Positions 55,395 through 64,000 are shown, counted from the stretch's first letter. The stretch is DNA of 64,000 nucleotides from an uncultured bacterium (GCA_905214875.1 CAJMNR010000006.1:1-64000); one strand, 5' to 3'. Translations and numbers: made by a program. The notes: a model not told the origin generated them from the letters alone.

Positions 55395-56516
55395 CTAAAG
55401 TTCCTCCTTAAGTAGTAAGCTAATAATACGTTTTGTTGCGTTACCATCGCAAGCACTCATGTATTTTTCATAAAAATGATTAGCCTTACTTATATCATAG
55501 TCAGTGAATTGATTCTTTACAATATCTTTTAACTGTTCACTGTCAGTTACCTTTTCTCCTGGTAAATCATTTGCATCCAGATAGAAGCCCCTTTTCTTTG
55601 TATACTGCTCATAATCTGGAACAAAAAATACAATCGGTTTTTTTAAGATTGTATACTCGAATATAATAGAAGAATAATCCGTGATCAATAAATCCGCAAC
55701 TGGTAATAATTCCTCCGTAGAGATTGTACAGTTGGAGTATGGGAATTTTTCTTCCATATGAGGATGTAGTTTCTTGATGATATAGTAATCATCGCCCAAC
55801 TCCTTCGCCATTTCTTCAATCGCATCATATCCTACAAGAACTGGCATACCTGGATTTCCGCGAAATGTCGGCGCCCAAAGAATGATTTTCTTTCCTTTGG
55901 CCTCAGGGTACATTTGATAAAACCGATTTTTACAACCGTCAATATATTTTTTATCAAAAAATTGATCTGTTCTGCTTACACCGCATGCCCTAAATCTTTC
56001 AGGCGGCAAATGCATTGCACTTGAGTAAAACGGAATACAGCATTTTGAGCTTACCGTCACCATGTCTACATTTTTCAGAACTTCTCCATGGTAGTACTTT
56101 GGAATATCATCCTCTGTGTCATACCCAAACTTCTTATAGGCACCACATGCATGCCATAGTTGAATGACTTTGGTTTCGCTCCTTTTGTTACATGATGCAA
56201 CAGGCAGATAATTGTCACATATGATTACATATTTTGCTCTCGCGTATCTCTTCATAAAGAAGAACATTCCCTTAATGGTTTCTAGAAAGGATGCTGTAGC
56301 AAAATTCATAATATGTGTCTCAATTTTATAATCCTGCTTACTCAACTCTTCATACATATAAGCCATGCTGTATGGCATGGTTTCATGATGGGCGTCCGCA
56401 AAGATTACGAGTTTCTCATCAATAGGCTTATATCTATGTATGAAATATGCAATTGGAAGAGCAACAGACTGTACAAACATTTTTACATACTGTTTTAACA
56501 CAAATTTGATACTCAT
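55395..56516 (-). CDS. CDP-glycerol phosphotransferase (TagB/TarB/TarL-like), first gene of operon
   Basis: 373 residues. N-terminal membrane-associated helix (about 11-26), then the phosphotransferase motifs QLWHACGAYKKFG, WAPTFRGNPG, KKLHPHMEEK, ITDYSSIIFEYTI, ACDGNATKRI. More divergent from the other copies, so possibly the primase that adds the first polyol-phosphate to the lipid-linked disaccharide. GGGAG lies 6 nt before the ATG. Leads the operon from promoter 56541-56568. Confidence 0.88.
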   Translation of the reverse strand: MSIKFVLKQYVKMFVQSVALPIAYFIHRYKPIDEKLVIFADAHHETMPYSMAYMYEELSKQDYKIETHIMNFATASFLETIKGMFFFMKRYARAKYVIICDNYLPVASCNKRSETKVIQLWHACGAYKKFGYDTEDDIPKYYHGEVLKNVDMVTVSSKCCIPFYSSAMHLPPERFRACGVSRTDQFFDKKYIDGCKNRFYQMYPEAKGKKIILWAPTFRGNPGMPVLVGYDAIEEMAKELGDDYYIIKKLHPHMEEKFPYSNCTISTEELLPVADLLITDYSSIIFEYTILKKPIVFFVPDYEQYTKKRGFYLDANDLPGEKVTDSEQLKDIVKNQFTDYDISKANHFYEKYMSACDGNATKRIISLLLKEEL

Positions 56517-56540
56517 TTCATACTCCCAAATATTTTTTCA

Positions 56541-56568
56541 TATATATATGTTCTACATAATACTTCAA
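56541..56568 (-). promoter_or_regulatory. Candidate promoter of the teichoic-acid operon
   Basis: TTGAAG (56563-56568), 16-nt spacer, TATATA (56541-56546). The -10 sits only ~25 nt before the start codon, so the leader is very short. The region from 56570 to about 56890 is strongly AT-rich with no gene seen. Confidence 0.55.
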
Positions 56569-56899
56569 TATGATACCACACCCTATTTTTTTATACAAGA
56601 CCCCTAAAAATCTTCATAAAAACTTTCTATTTTACACAATTTTCTCTTTAATTTAATGCATTCATGTCGAATCAAATTCAAATTATGAATAATATACCAC
56701 AAAGTTGGTTCAAAATAAATAGTTATTCTTGTAATATTTCGAAAATTATTTTTTATTCCCAGAATTGTTCATATAATTCAAGTCATTATTCTATAAATAT
56801 TTGTTAAATTTTATACTTGAAATAAATTGCAAAAAGATTAAACTACATTAATATAAAAAGAATATAAATTTAGTTTTAATTATGAAAGGATGATACACT

Positions 56900-57031
56900 A
56901 TGAAAAACAAAAACGGAAAGAAACCTGCGTCGAACAAAGTAGCTGATACCTTTACTAATGAAACTGGATCATCATCAACAGTTGTGGCAAACAAAAAACA
57001 TCATAAAAAGCCAAAAAAACAATATCTATAA
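56900..57031 (+). CDS. Small basic protein, 43 residues, unknown
   Basis: MKNKNGKKPASNKVADTF at the start and VANKKHHKKPKKQYL at the end: Lys/Asn/His-rich ends around a Ser/Thr-rich centre, no membrane segment. GAAAGGATG lies 5-9 nt before the ATG, and a perfect GAAA-tetraloop terminator follows 10 nt after the stop, so this is a defined single-gene transcript. Charge and size recall minor small acid-soluble or nucleic-acid-binding spore proteins, but I do not recognise it. Confidence 0.65.
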   Translation: MKNKNGKKPASNKVADTFTNETGSSSTVVANKKHHKKPKKQYL

Positions 57032-57041
57032 GCTCTATATG

Positions 57042-57066
57042 GCGGTTGCGAAAGCAATCGCTTTTT
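57042..57066 (+). terminator. Terminator of the small basic protein gene
   Basis: GCGGTTGC-GAAA-GCAATCGC (one G-U) followed by TTTTT. Confidence 0.9.
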
Positions 57067-57142
57067 CTACTATTAGTATGTACAATTCCACTTTTACTAG
57101 ACATTCAAATAATTGTCAGATACAATTACCATGGTGATAAAA

Positions 57143-57796
57143 ATGGAAATTACAATAAACGAGAAAACGATATCATTTCTAGTTCAATATGGAAAGCGAA
57201 AAAAAATGTCATTAGAAGTCAGCCCTGAAGGACATATCTTTGTAAAAGCACCCACAAAGACGACGGAACAAGAAATCCTCGCTTTTATAAAAAGCAATTC
57301 AAAGGCATTACTTGCCTTTCAAGAACGTTTAGAAAACCGAAGTTACATTTATAAGAAGAAAACATACAACGAAACAGAAAATTTTTTATATCTAGGAAAA
57401 GCGTGTACGCTTTCTGAACTTCTTGAAGAAGTTCCTGATGATAAAGAGGCTTGCGCTCCTTTACTTAAGAAGTTCTATATGCAGAAAACGAAAGAAATCG
57501 TTAAAAAAAGAGTAAAGCATTATGAAAAGCTTATCGGTGTAAAGGCTAAGAGCGTTACAATCGTGGAATCAAAATCGGCCTGGGGTACTTGCAACTCCCT
57601 AAAAGAGCTTACTTTCAATTATCGACTTTCGATGGCTCCTGTTTCTGTCATTGATTATGTCGTTGTTCACGAATTGTGCCATATTCTCCATATGAACCAT
57701 GATCGTTCCTTTTGGAGAAAAGTTGGTATGTACGAACCGGAATATAAAGCAAAACAAGACTATCTTGCAAAATTTGGTGGTGTCATGACAATATGA
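57143..57796 (+). CDS. YgjP-like metal-dependent hydrolase (DUF45)
   Basis: 217 residues. YgjP/WLM metallopeptidase-like fold: N-terminal beta-rich part (KMSLEVSPEGHIFVKAP), WGTCNSLKELTFNYRLSMAP, and zinc motif HExxH in VVHELCHILHMNHDRSFW. Probably a zinc protease-like hydrolase; substrate unknown. ATG 57143 chosen with GGTGAT close upstream; the frame extends to a TTG at 57113 without a better site. The stop codon lies in the arm of the following hairpin. Confidence 0.85.
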   Translation: MEITINEKTISFLVQYGKRKKMSLEVSPEGHIFVKAPTKTTEQEILAFIKSNSKALLAFQERLENRSYIYKKKTYNETENFLYLGKACTLSELLEEVPDDKEACAPLLKKFYMQKTKEIVKKRVKHYEKLIGVKAKSVTIVESKSAWGTCNSLKELTFNYRLSMAPVSVIDYVVVHELCHILHMNHDRSFWRKVGMYEPEYKAKQDYLAKFGGVMTI

Positions 57797-57812
57797 CACC
57801 ACTTAATTTTAT
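57777..57812 (+). terminator. Terminator overlapping the end of the YgjP-like gene
   Basis: Perfect 10-bp stem GTGGTGTCAT/ATGACACCAC with 6-nt loop and T-rich tail; lies between convergent genes. Confidence 0.75.
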
Positions 57813-58783
57813 TTATGAAAGATTTGATCTAGCGTACAATCATTTCCTGATAAAATCTCTTTTTCAGAAAACATTGCAGACACTGCTGCCTTATAGTCAT
57901 CAAGGCGTTCCGCTTTCCTTATCTTCTTCGCATATTTCTCAGAATCTTCAAACATATGCTTCATATAGAACCATACTTCTTTCATCTTGAATAAGACATT
58001 GCGATCCCCAGAAAGCAGTTCACGGTAAGATGCCAATAATTCATCATGGAACGCCTTAAGGGTATCTTTCTTAAGCTCCTGACCAGTACGAAGCTCTTCA
58101 ATAAATGCTGGATTAGCAATGAGCCCTCTCCCAATCATCACACGGTCAATGCTTGGGTATGCCTCACAAAATGCACGAAGTTCGTCTGGTGTAAATAAAT
58201 CGCCATTATAACAAATCTTATTTTTGCTCATGCTTAGTGCTTCACCAAATACCGATAGGTTCGGTTTGTTCTTATAAAAGTCTTTTTGAACTCTAGGATG
58301 AATGATTAGCTCTGTCATCTCATATTTATTGTACAGTTCCATAATCGGATAAAACTCTTCTGGATCTTCGATTCCAAGTCTCGTCTTTATAGATAGCTTC
58401 GTAACATCTGCTGCAAAGATTTCTTCTAAAAACTGATCCAACAGCTCCAAATCTGAAAGGAGGCCAGAGCCTTTTTTCTTTGCAACTACGGTTCCCGAGG
58501 GACAGCCTAGGTTAAGGTTGATTTCGTCATATCCTAACTGTTTGATTTTCTTACTTGTGTTAATAAAGTCCTGTGCATTATTTCCGAGAATTTGAGGAAT
58601 TAACGCAACACCTTCATTGTTTTCCGGGAAAAGGTCTTGTAGCTCACGATTCTTTAGCTTTCCTCCCTGTGTCGTCACAACAAATGGCGCAAAATATTTA
58701 TCCACACCTTGAAAATAATTATGGTGGGCATTGCGATATACAAACTTCGTAACCCCTTCCATTGGTGCAAAATAATAATTCAT
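57809..58783 (-). CDS. dus: tRNA-dihydrouridine synthase, copy 1
   Basis: 324 residues. FMN-dependent reductase making dihydrouridine in tRNA D-loops. Dus marks: YYFAPMEGVTKFVYR at the N-terminus, INLNLGCPSGTVVAKKKGSGLL with the catalytic Cys, IKTRLGI, IIHPRVQKDFYK, CYNGDLFTPDEL and MIGRGLIANPAF. 21 nt after the MATE gene. A second copy lies at 61430-62356. Confidence 0.92.
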   Translation of the reverse strand: MNYYFAPMEGVTKFVYRNAHHNYFQGVDKYFAPFVVTTQGGKLKNRELQDLFPENNEGVALIPQILGNNAQDFINTSKKIKQLGYDEINLNLGCPSGTVVAKKKGSGLLSDLELLDQFLEEIFAADVTKLSIKTRLGIEDPEEFYPIMELYNKYEMTELIIHPRVQKDFYKNKPNLSVFGEALSMSKNKICYNGDLFTPDELRAFCEAYPSIDRVMIGRGLIANPAFIEELRTGQELKKDTLKAFHDELLASYRELLSGDRNVLFKMKEVWFYMKHMFEDSEKYAKKIRKAERLDDYKAAVSAMFSEKEILSGNDCTLDQIFHK

Positions 58784-58804
58784 TACATAATCGCTCCTTT
58801 CTAC

Positions 58805-60145
58805 TTATAGCTGTTCTAATCTTCTTAATCGTTTGATTTCTATTACGATACAAACAATAGCTACCAGAGAGGCAAGCCCGTCCGATAATGCATTGCTTAT
58901 ATAGATTCCTCTTGTCTGATACATCGGTGCGAGAATCAGAATTGCCGGTACGACAATAATTCCATAACGCAAAAGGGATAACATGCTTGAACGTTTTGCT
59001 TTCCCAACTGCTTGAAAGTACTGTGAACTGACTGTCTGAATCCCAACTAGAGGTAACATACATAAATAAACTTTAATCCCTTTGGACGTGATTTCGGCAA
59101 GCTGCCTATCCTTTGTAAATAAATCTACAATCAGATGCGGGAACAGCTGTATGATCAAAAACAACAACATGGAAAGTGCAAAGGAACTTAACACAGATAG
59201 CGTGAGTGACTTTCTAACCCTCTCATAGCTTCTTGCTCCCCAGTTATAGCCACAGATTGCGTTATTGCCTTGTACAATCCCATTTACAACCATATGATAG
59301 AAACTGAACACGCTGGACATAATGGTTACTGCTGCAATATCCAAATCCGTGCCATATGCAAGGAATCGGTTATTGATAAACACATTAACCGCTGTGGCAA
59401 GCAGCTGCACAAAAAAGGACGGCATCCCCATATGAAGTGTTTCCTTAACTAGTTCTGCCTCTTTCTTTACTTTACGATACTTTAAATGAATCATAAAATC
59501 TTTTCTTTTTATAAAAACATATAGGACATAAATTGTAAGAGTCGTTTGCGAAACTACCGTTGCTACTGCGGCGCCTGCAATCCCCATCTTGAATCCAGAG
59601 ATAAAGATCGGATCTAGAATACAATTTAAAATTGATGTTATCATAATGATTTTCATGGATACCTTCGCCTGTCCAATGGATCGCAAGGAATTATTAAGGC
59701 AGTACCCCGGAATCCCTATGATTGCTCCTACGATGATAATGGTAATATACGTTTTTGCATAGGGAAGTACTTCATTGGATATGGATAATAGCCTTAAGAT
59801 TGGCTCCATCAACCATACAAAGCCAATTGCAAATATAAAGAGGAAGATCACAATATATTTCAGTGCAAGAAACAGGATATCTTCCGCTTCCTCTTTCTTT
59901 CCCTCTCCTAATCGAATCGCGATTAAAGATGAGGAACCTATACCAATTAACAAAATAAACGCCATTTGCAGAATCTGAATAGGCATCGTTATTCCTACTG
60001 CTGTCAACGCAAAAGAACTGATTTTCCCAACAAAGATTCGGTCTACTATATTAAAAATAGCACTACTAAGCATCCCAAGAATGGCTGGTATACTTAATTC
60101 CCATAAAAGACGGCTTATTTTCTCTGTCCCAAGATTTTGTTTCAT
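58805..60145 (-). CDS. MATE family multidrug efflux transporter
   Basis: 446 residues with twelve membrane helices in two similar halves (SIPAILGMLSSAIFNIVDRIFVG; GMPSFFVQLLATAVNVFINNRFL). Na+- or H+-driven exporter of cationic compounds or metabolites. ATG 60143-60145 selected because GGAGGAG lies 5 nt upstream; the longer frame to 60187 has none. Cotranscribed with dus copy 1. Confidence 0.92.
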   Translation of the reverse strand: MKQNLGTEKISRLLWELSIPAILGMLSSAIFNIVDRIFVGKISSFALTAVGITMPIQILQMAFILLIGIGSSSLIAIRLGEGKKEEAEDILFLALKYIVIFLFIFAIGFVWLMEPILRLLSISNEVLPYAKTYITIIIVGAIIGIPGYCLNNSLRSIGQAKVSMKIIMITSILNCILDPIFISGFKMGIAGAAVATVVSQTTLTIYVLYVFIKRKDFMIHLKYRKVKKEAELVKETLHMGMPSFFVQLLATAVNVFINNRFLAYGTDLDIAAVTIMSSVFSFYHMVVNGIVQGNNAICGYNWGARSYERVRKSLTLSVLSSFALSMLLFLIIQLFPHLIVDLFTKDRQLAEITSKGIKVYLCMLPLVGIQTVSSQYFQAVGKAKRSSMLSLLRYGIIVVPAILILAPMYQTRGIYISNALSDGLASLVAIVCIVIEIKRLRRLEQL

Positions 60146-60203
60146 TGTTCTCCTCCAAATGCCTTTTTCTCTTAGCCTATCATACAAGATTTAGACAAAA
60201 AAA

Positions 60204-60225
60204 GCTATCGTTAAAATACGATAGC
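60204..60225 (-). terminator. Terminator of yaaA
   Basis: GCTATCG/CGATAGC stem with 8-nt loop and seven T on the minus strand. Confidence 0.88.
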
Positions 60226-60246
60226 CTCTCCTATAGTATTGGAAAC

Positions 60247-61002
60247 TTATTTTTGATTTTTCTGAAGGAACACAAAGGTATCATCACTAGAATATTCACT
60301 TGCATACCCATAGCCCAATCGATCAAAGCGCTTTACGCCTTCCATGTCATTAATAGCATTCTCAGCTAGATAGCGAACCATCTCACCGCGTGCCATCTTT
60401 ACATACGGACTCTTTTCCTTCACTTTTCCATCCATCAGTTCTCCAAACTGACACGTAATGACCTTTACGGAATCTTTTAAGTATTTGGTAATCCCTTTGG
60501 AATATTCCTTGGATGCCAGATTGAGTATACAGTCTGTCTCCTCTTTTAATTGATTGGCAAGCTTTTCTCCCCAGAACTCATAAAGAGTTTTATTGGTATG
60601 ATTAATTAGCTTTGACTGCATCTCTAATCGATATGGGACGATGCCATCCAATGGGCGAAGTATGCCATAAAACCCAGATATAATTCGAAGGTGTTCTTCA
60701 ATATAATCAAGGGCATCCTGTTCCATTACCTGTGGCGCCATATACTGATACTGAATCCCCTCATATGATAACACTGCAGGCGTTAGCTGTTTCGCTAAAT
60801 CCATATTCTGAAAACGGTCATAGTTTAACTGGGCAATCTTATCATTGCATTTAAACAGTTCTTTACACTGTATATACGTAAGTCCTTTCATATATGTTAA
60901 AAGAGAGGAAGCTTCCTCAATAAATATCGGAACATTCTTTGGTTCTAGTAAGTCTACCTCTCTTACCATCTTCTTCGCTGGTGATATAATTATCCTCATC
61001 AT
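60247..61002 (-). CDS. yaaA: Peroxide stress protein YaaA (DUF328)
   Basis: 251 residues. Starts MRIIISPAKKM as in all YaaA proteins and keeps AYEGIQY-like (LSYEGIQYQYM), LRIISGFYGILRPLDGIVPYRLEM, LNLASKEYSKGI and ARGEMVRYLAENAI. Known members limit DNA damage by peroxide, probably through iron control or DNA binding. GGGGAG upstream of two adjacent ATG codons; either could start. Confidence 0.92.
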   Translation of the reverse strand: MMRIIISPAKKMVREVDLLEPKNVPIFIEEASSLLTYMKGLTYIQCKELFKCNDKIAQLNYDRFQNMDLAKQLTPAVLSYEGIQYQYMAPQVMEQDALDYIEEHLRIISGFYGILRPLDGIVPYRLEMQSKLINHTNKTLYEFWGEKLANQLKEETDCILNLASKEYSKGITKYLKDSVKVITCQFGELMDGKVKEKSPYVKMARGEMVRYLAENAINDMEGVKRFDRLGYGYASEYSSDDTFVFLQKNQK

Positions 61003-61055
61003 TTCTCTCCCCTGTTTCTTATCTATATGCCTGTAACACCATCAACCGAAAAAAA

Positions 61056-61085
61056 GAAGCCGCATCTCAATTGAAATACGGTTTC
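61056..61085 (-). terminator. Terminator of the small helical protein gene
   Basis: GAAACCGTATTTCA paired by G-C/G-U to TGAGATGCGGCTTC around an AATT turn, followed by a T run on the minus strand. Confidence 0.82.
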
Positions 61086-61098
61086 TAATATTCGAATG

Positions 61099-61377
61099 CT
61101 ATCTCATTTTATCTTTTAAATCATTGTATTTCTTTTTTGCTTCATACTCTACATCGTCAGCAAAGCTTTCTACTTTTCGTTTGATTCTTCCACTTTCATA
61201 GTACAAGTCTTTCCCTAATGACTCTGCGCCATTTTCCATTCGATCACATTTGTCCTCGGAAATGCCTAATGTCTTTCCAACACTGCTTAAGGCTTCTCCG
61301 CCTTTTTTTGTAACAACACCGCTTGCTTTCACAGTAGCTTCTGCTGCCTGTCCTAAGACTTTACCTACTTTTGACAT
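61099..61377 (-). CDS. Small helical hypothetical protein
   Basis: 92 residues: an Ala/Gly/Val/Lys-rich first half (MSKVGKVLGQAAEATVKASG) that could form an amphipathic helix and a charged second half with KRKVESFADDVEYEAKKKYNDL. No Cys pair, no membrane segment. Strong AGGAGG-type site before the ATG and its own terminator. Not recognised; resembles surface- or membrane-associated stress peptides in composition only. Confidence 0.75.
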   Translation of the reverse strand: MSKVGKVLGQAAEATVKASGVVTKKGGEALSSVGKTLGISEDKCDRMENGAESLGKDLYYESGRIKRKVESFADDVEYEAKKKYNDLKDKMR

Positions 61378-61429
61378 CTTTAGACCTCCTAAACTATTTC
61401 AAGTATTAGCTAGTCTCTCCCATTTTGGC

Positions 61430-62356
61430 CTAATCCATACAAAAAAGCTCCTCTGTTATCTTGCCATACTCCGCTAGAGTCTTACAGTCTTTAACCTTAC
61501 TCCAGATTGTCTCATGCTCTGCAAATAGGCCATTTACATAAAACCAAAACTGTTTCATCCTTGCAAGAATACCATCTTCTAACGGATAAATGGAAACATA
61601 TCTTTCAAATACAATGTCATGGAGACTTTTTATCTCTTCTTTCGTTGCCTTTTCGCCAGTCAAGATTTCCCGTACAAGAGCTGGATTATGAAGTAGTCCT
61701 CGTCCAAACATAACACATCTTAAAGACGGAAACTCTTCTTTTAATGCCTCATACTCTTCCTTCGTATAGATATCTCCATTATAACAAATTGGATTTTTAC
61801 TTATTTTCGCTGCCTCATAAAATACCGGGCGATTTGGTGTATTCTTATAAAAATCTTTTTGTATTCTTGGATGGATAATCAAATCTTCTAACGGGTACTT
61901 ATTATAAATCTCCATTAGCCTATAGATTTCTTCCGGCGAATCTTTTCCAATTCGAGTCTTAATAGAAATCTTCATAAGATCTGCCTCAAAGATTTCTTCT
62001 AGGAAGGCATCAAGTTCATTTGGCTTTGCTAAAAATCCCGAACCTCGGCCTCTTGAAACAACCGGCCCAGACGGACAGCCAAGGTTTAAATTGACTTCCT
62101 TATACCCAAACTCTTTTAACTGCTTTGCTGTCGCTATAAAAAATGTGGCATCATTCGTTAAAATCTGAGGCACTACAGGAATACTATCGTTGTTTTCCGG
62201 CAAAACGTCCTGTAGTTCTTTTTGTTTTACAATGCCATTTGCCGTCGGTGAAACAAATGGCGTAAAGTATTTATCCACTTGCGGAAACACCATGTGATGC
62301 GCCTTACGGTATACATGTCCGGTAACTCCGACTAACGGTGCAAAATAAAACTTCAT
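61430..62356 (-). CDS. dus: tRNA-dihydrouridine synthase, copy 2
   Basis: 308 residues. FMN enzyme of the same family as 57809-58783: FYFAPLVGVTGHVYRKAHH, VNLNLGCPSGPVVSRGRGSGFL, IKTRIGKDSPEE, IIHPRIQKDFYKNTP and MFGRGLLHNPALV. About half identical to copy 1; the pair may target different D-loop positions. 30 nt after the YkgJ gene, so likely cotranscribed. Confidence 0.92.
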   Translation of the reverse strand: MKFYFAPLVGVTGHVYRKAHHMVFPQVDKYFTPFVSPTANGIVKQKELQDVLPENNDSIPVVPQILTNDATFFIATAKQLKEFGYKEVNLNLGCPSGPVVSRGRGSGFLAKPNELDAFLEEIFEADLMKISIKTRIGKDSPEEIYRLMEIYNKYPLEDLIIHPRIQKDFYKNTPNRPVFYEAAKISKNPICYNGDIYTKEEYEALKEEFPSLRCVMFGRGLLHNPALVREILTGEKATKEEIKSLHDIVFERYVSIYPLEDGILARMKQFWFYVNGLFAEHETIWSKVKDCKTLAEYGKITEELFCMD

Positions 62357-62386
62357 CGTTTCTAAAACTCCTTCGTAAACGTTCGT

Positions 62387-63052
62387 CTATCCAAGCAAGA
62401 TTCCTTTTACTTTTTCAAAACGCTCATTAAACTGCGAATAGAAATCCAGACTACTATCATATGGTGTCACATAAAAGGTATTTAATAAATACATGCTTAG
62501 GCTCTTTACTTGCTCTTCGTCATCTGCTGTCTTCATTAGCTCACCAATGTCTTTTAAGAAATAATGCCAGTCATTGATAAACTTCTCATTCTTCTTTAGG
62601 TCTTCTGTGTCAATCCATTTGCTAACTTTGATCTTTGTGCGTTTTTCTTTCTTGCATTCATTTGTCTGTAGAATATATCGAAACGATCTGTCCTCGTAAA
62701 CTCTTCCAAGTGGGAAGATACGACAGATTCCAGGACGATGCGCGTGAATGCTACATCTTCCTTCGTCATTTAAAAAGCCACATTGCTCACTAGGCATCTG
62801 CATCTTTATGTTTGGTAAGATTAATCCATCTACCACATTAAGCTCTAATTTATCTTGTAACAGTCCTTGAAATGGGACCTGTAAATGTTTACTCAAACGA
62901 TACACATCTAGTGGATCTAATATGATGGAACTTCCCATTCCCTGACAACAGGCAGAGCATCCTTCACAATCGTTACAGCTTGCCTTCACCATATCGTTTA
63001 ATCCATAGAATCTGCCATCTGATATCTCATCGAGGCTACAATGTCTTTCCAT
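62387..63052 (-). CDS. YkgJ-type cysteine cluster protein
   Basis: 221 residues. Putative zinc/iron-chelating domain: CNDCEGCSACCQGMGSSIILDPLDVYRL, CGFLNDEGRCSIHAHRPGICRIFPLG, conserved Cys positions for Fe-S or Zn. Cytoplasmic; function of family unknown, sometimes oxygenase-like. AGGAG lies 9 nt before the ATG. Confidence 0.88.
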   Translation of the reverse strand: MERHCSLDEISDGRFYGLNDMVKASCNDCEGCSACCQGMGSSIILDPLDVYRLSKHLQVPFQGLLQDKLELNVVDGLILPNIKMQMPSEQCGFLNDEGRCSIHAHRPGICRIFPLGRVYEDRSFRYILQTNECKKEKRTKIKVSKWIDTEDLKKNEKFINDWHYFLKDIGELMKTADDEEQVKSLSMYLLNTFYVTPYDSSLDFYSQFNERFEKVKGILLG

Positions 63053-63121
63053 CTTGTCATTCTCCTATATTGCCTTTTTTCAACAGTATACCATAAAACT
63101 CTACGTTTGGCATTCCTACCG

Positions 63122-63157
63122 AAAAAAAAAGCATAGGGTTTCTATTTCCCTACGCTT
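63122..63157 (-). terminator. Terminator downstream of pepT
   Basis: AAGCATAGGG/CCCTACGCTT stem, 9-nt loop, nine T on the minus strand. Confidence 0.88.
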
Positions 63158-63263
63158 ATAAAATACGCGAGCAACGAGCCAAAGTGATGCTTGCATTACC
63201 TTGGCAATTGCCGCGATAACCAGTAACACTCGAAAAAGCGTGTTTCTTCTGTTTTTTTTCTAT
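63158..63263. other. Unexplained spacer between pepT stop and its terminator
   Basis: About 105 nt of mixed, more GC-rich composition than neighbouring spacers, with GGCAATTGCC palindrome. No ribosome binding site with a convincing open frame. It would be transcribed as the pepT 3' UTR. Confidence 0.4.
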
Positions 63264-64000
63264 CTAGCGACCGTAGATTTCAACAATACGTACAAGCAAT
63301 TCTACGATACGTTCCATATCCTGTACTGGGATATATTCAAACTTACCATGGAAGTTATATCCACCTGCACAAAGGTTCGGACATGGAAGTCCCATATAGG
63401 AAAGTCTTGCACCATCTGTACCACCACGAATAGGTACTACTTCTGGTTCTACTCCTAACTCTTCCATAGCTTTCTTTGCATTTTCAATTAAATGCATATG
63501 TGGCTCTACCATAGACTTCATGTTATAGTAAGAGTCTTTTACTTCTGCTGTAATCGTACCTGCACCGTATTTCTCATTAAGATACTCTGCAATTTTTAAG
63601 AAACGAGCTTTCTTTTCTTCAAACTGATCTTTGTCGTGGTCACGGATGATATACGCCATTGTTGTCTCTTCCACACCACCGCTCATATTATCTAAATGAT
63701 AGAAACCTTCATATCCTTCTGTATTCGCAGGGTCTGCAAATACTGGAAGCATATGATGAAATTCCATACCGATATGAAGTGAATTCACCATCTTGTTCTT
63801 TGCAGAACCTGGATGAATGTTATTTCCTTTGATTGTAAGCTTACCGGATGCAGCATTGAAGTTTTCATATTCGATTTCCCCAATTCCGCCGCCATCAACG
63901 GTATATGCAAAATCAGCTCCAAAGCGTTTTACGTCAAAGAAGTCTACGCCTCGTCCTACTTCTTCATCTGGAGTAAATCCAATCTTGATTTCTCCATGAG
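63264..64000 (-). CDS. pepT: Peptidase T (tripeptidase), C-terminal part
   Basis: The 5' end lies beyond the right edge; 245 codons are visible, the frame being open from 63998 downwards. M20 zinc metallopeptidase removing the N-terminal residue of tripeptides. Visible marks: [14 protein letters not shown] (metal Glu and general-base region), [40 protein letters not shown], and the C-terminal [31 protein letters not shown] with the zinc His. Stop at 63264. Confidence 0.93.
   Translation of the reverse strand, partial: HGEIKIGFTPDEEVGRGVDFFDVKRFGADFAYTVDGGGIGEIEYENFNAASGKLTIKGNNIHPGSAKNKMVNSLHIGMEFHHMLPVFADPANTEGYEGFYHLDNMSGGVEETTMAYIIRDHDKDQFEEKKARFLKIAEYLNEKYGAGTITAEVKDSYYNMKSMVEPHMHLIENAKKAMEELGVEPEVVPIRGGTDGARLSYMGLPCPNLCAGGYNFHGKFEYIPVQDMERIVELLVRIVEIYGR

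Overview
The window reads as chromosome of a low-GC, anaerobic, Gram-positive bacterium, most likely a spore-forming member of the Clostridia close to Lachnospiraceae. This is inferred from strong GGAGG-type ribosome binding sites on nearly every gene, frequent TTG/GTG starts, a pyruvate:ferredoxin oxidoreductase, VanRS-like and NarL-like two-component systems, a DUF1540 protein, a LysM/cysteine-rich coat-like protein, and tight operons closed by strong hairpin-plus-T terminators. No rRNA, CRISPR array, insertion sequence, integrase or phage gene was seen; this is core/accessory chromosome rather than an inserted mobile element.

Left part (1-11.5 kb): the 5' end of nifJ with an unusual structured leader; two tandem paralogous polytopic membrane glycosyltransferases, each ending in a ricin-like beta-trefoil-type domain; cysK copy 1 with a palindrome in its leader; a divergent tRNA-Cys-like gene; an RlmD-type rRNA methyltransferase; a PflA-like radical SAM protein; a cell-wall amidase; and a serine hydrolase.

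11.5-23.3 kb is an envelope-stress block. A NarL-type sensor/regulator pair is followed on the same strand by a VanR/VanS-like pair, a D,D-carboxypeptidase and a membrane-anchored protein, and faces a divergent three-gene ABC exporter of the linearmycin-resistance type. A P-loop kinase-like gene and a YetF-like membrane protein follow. 23.4-32.8 kb holds a LysM protein with 12-residue Cys repeats, then an operon tetR - GH2 beta-galactosidase-like - GPH sugar symporter - GH36 alpha-galactosidase behind one promoter and one inverted-repeat operator, and a metallo-beta-lactamase-fold protein that has lost two metal ligands.

32.9-43.5 kb: small redox/stress genes, then a signalling block (three-receiver response regulator, Hpt protein, methyl-accepting protein, FIST sensor, coiled-coil partner) with no histidine kinase in it; then ion transporters. 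The Na+/Ca2+-exchanger-family gene has a leader that I read as a yybP-ykoY (manganese) riboswitch with a terminator, implying Mn2+ handling. cysK copy 2 has a near-perfect housekeeping promoter.

43.6-56.6 kb: a TPR glycosyltransferase and LysR regulator, then a six-gene wall-teichoic-acid-type operon transcribed right to left: glycerophosphotransferase, TarI, TarJ, and three further phosphotransferases. The last two are two-module proteins; the largest also carries a HAD domain, and the C-terminal phosphotransferase modules of both have lost the catalytic His and CDP-site motifs. This is the most unusual part of the window. 56.6-64 kb: a 43-residue basic peptide gene, a zinc-protease-like hydrolase, two DUS dihydrouridine synthases (one with a MATE exporter, one with a YkgJ protein), yaaA, a small helical protein, and the 3' part of pepT.
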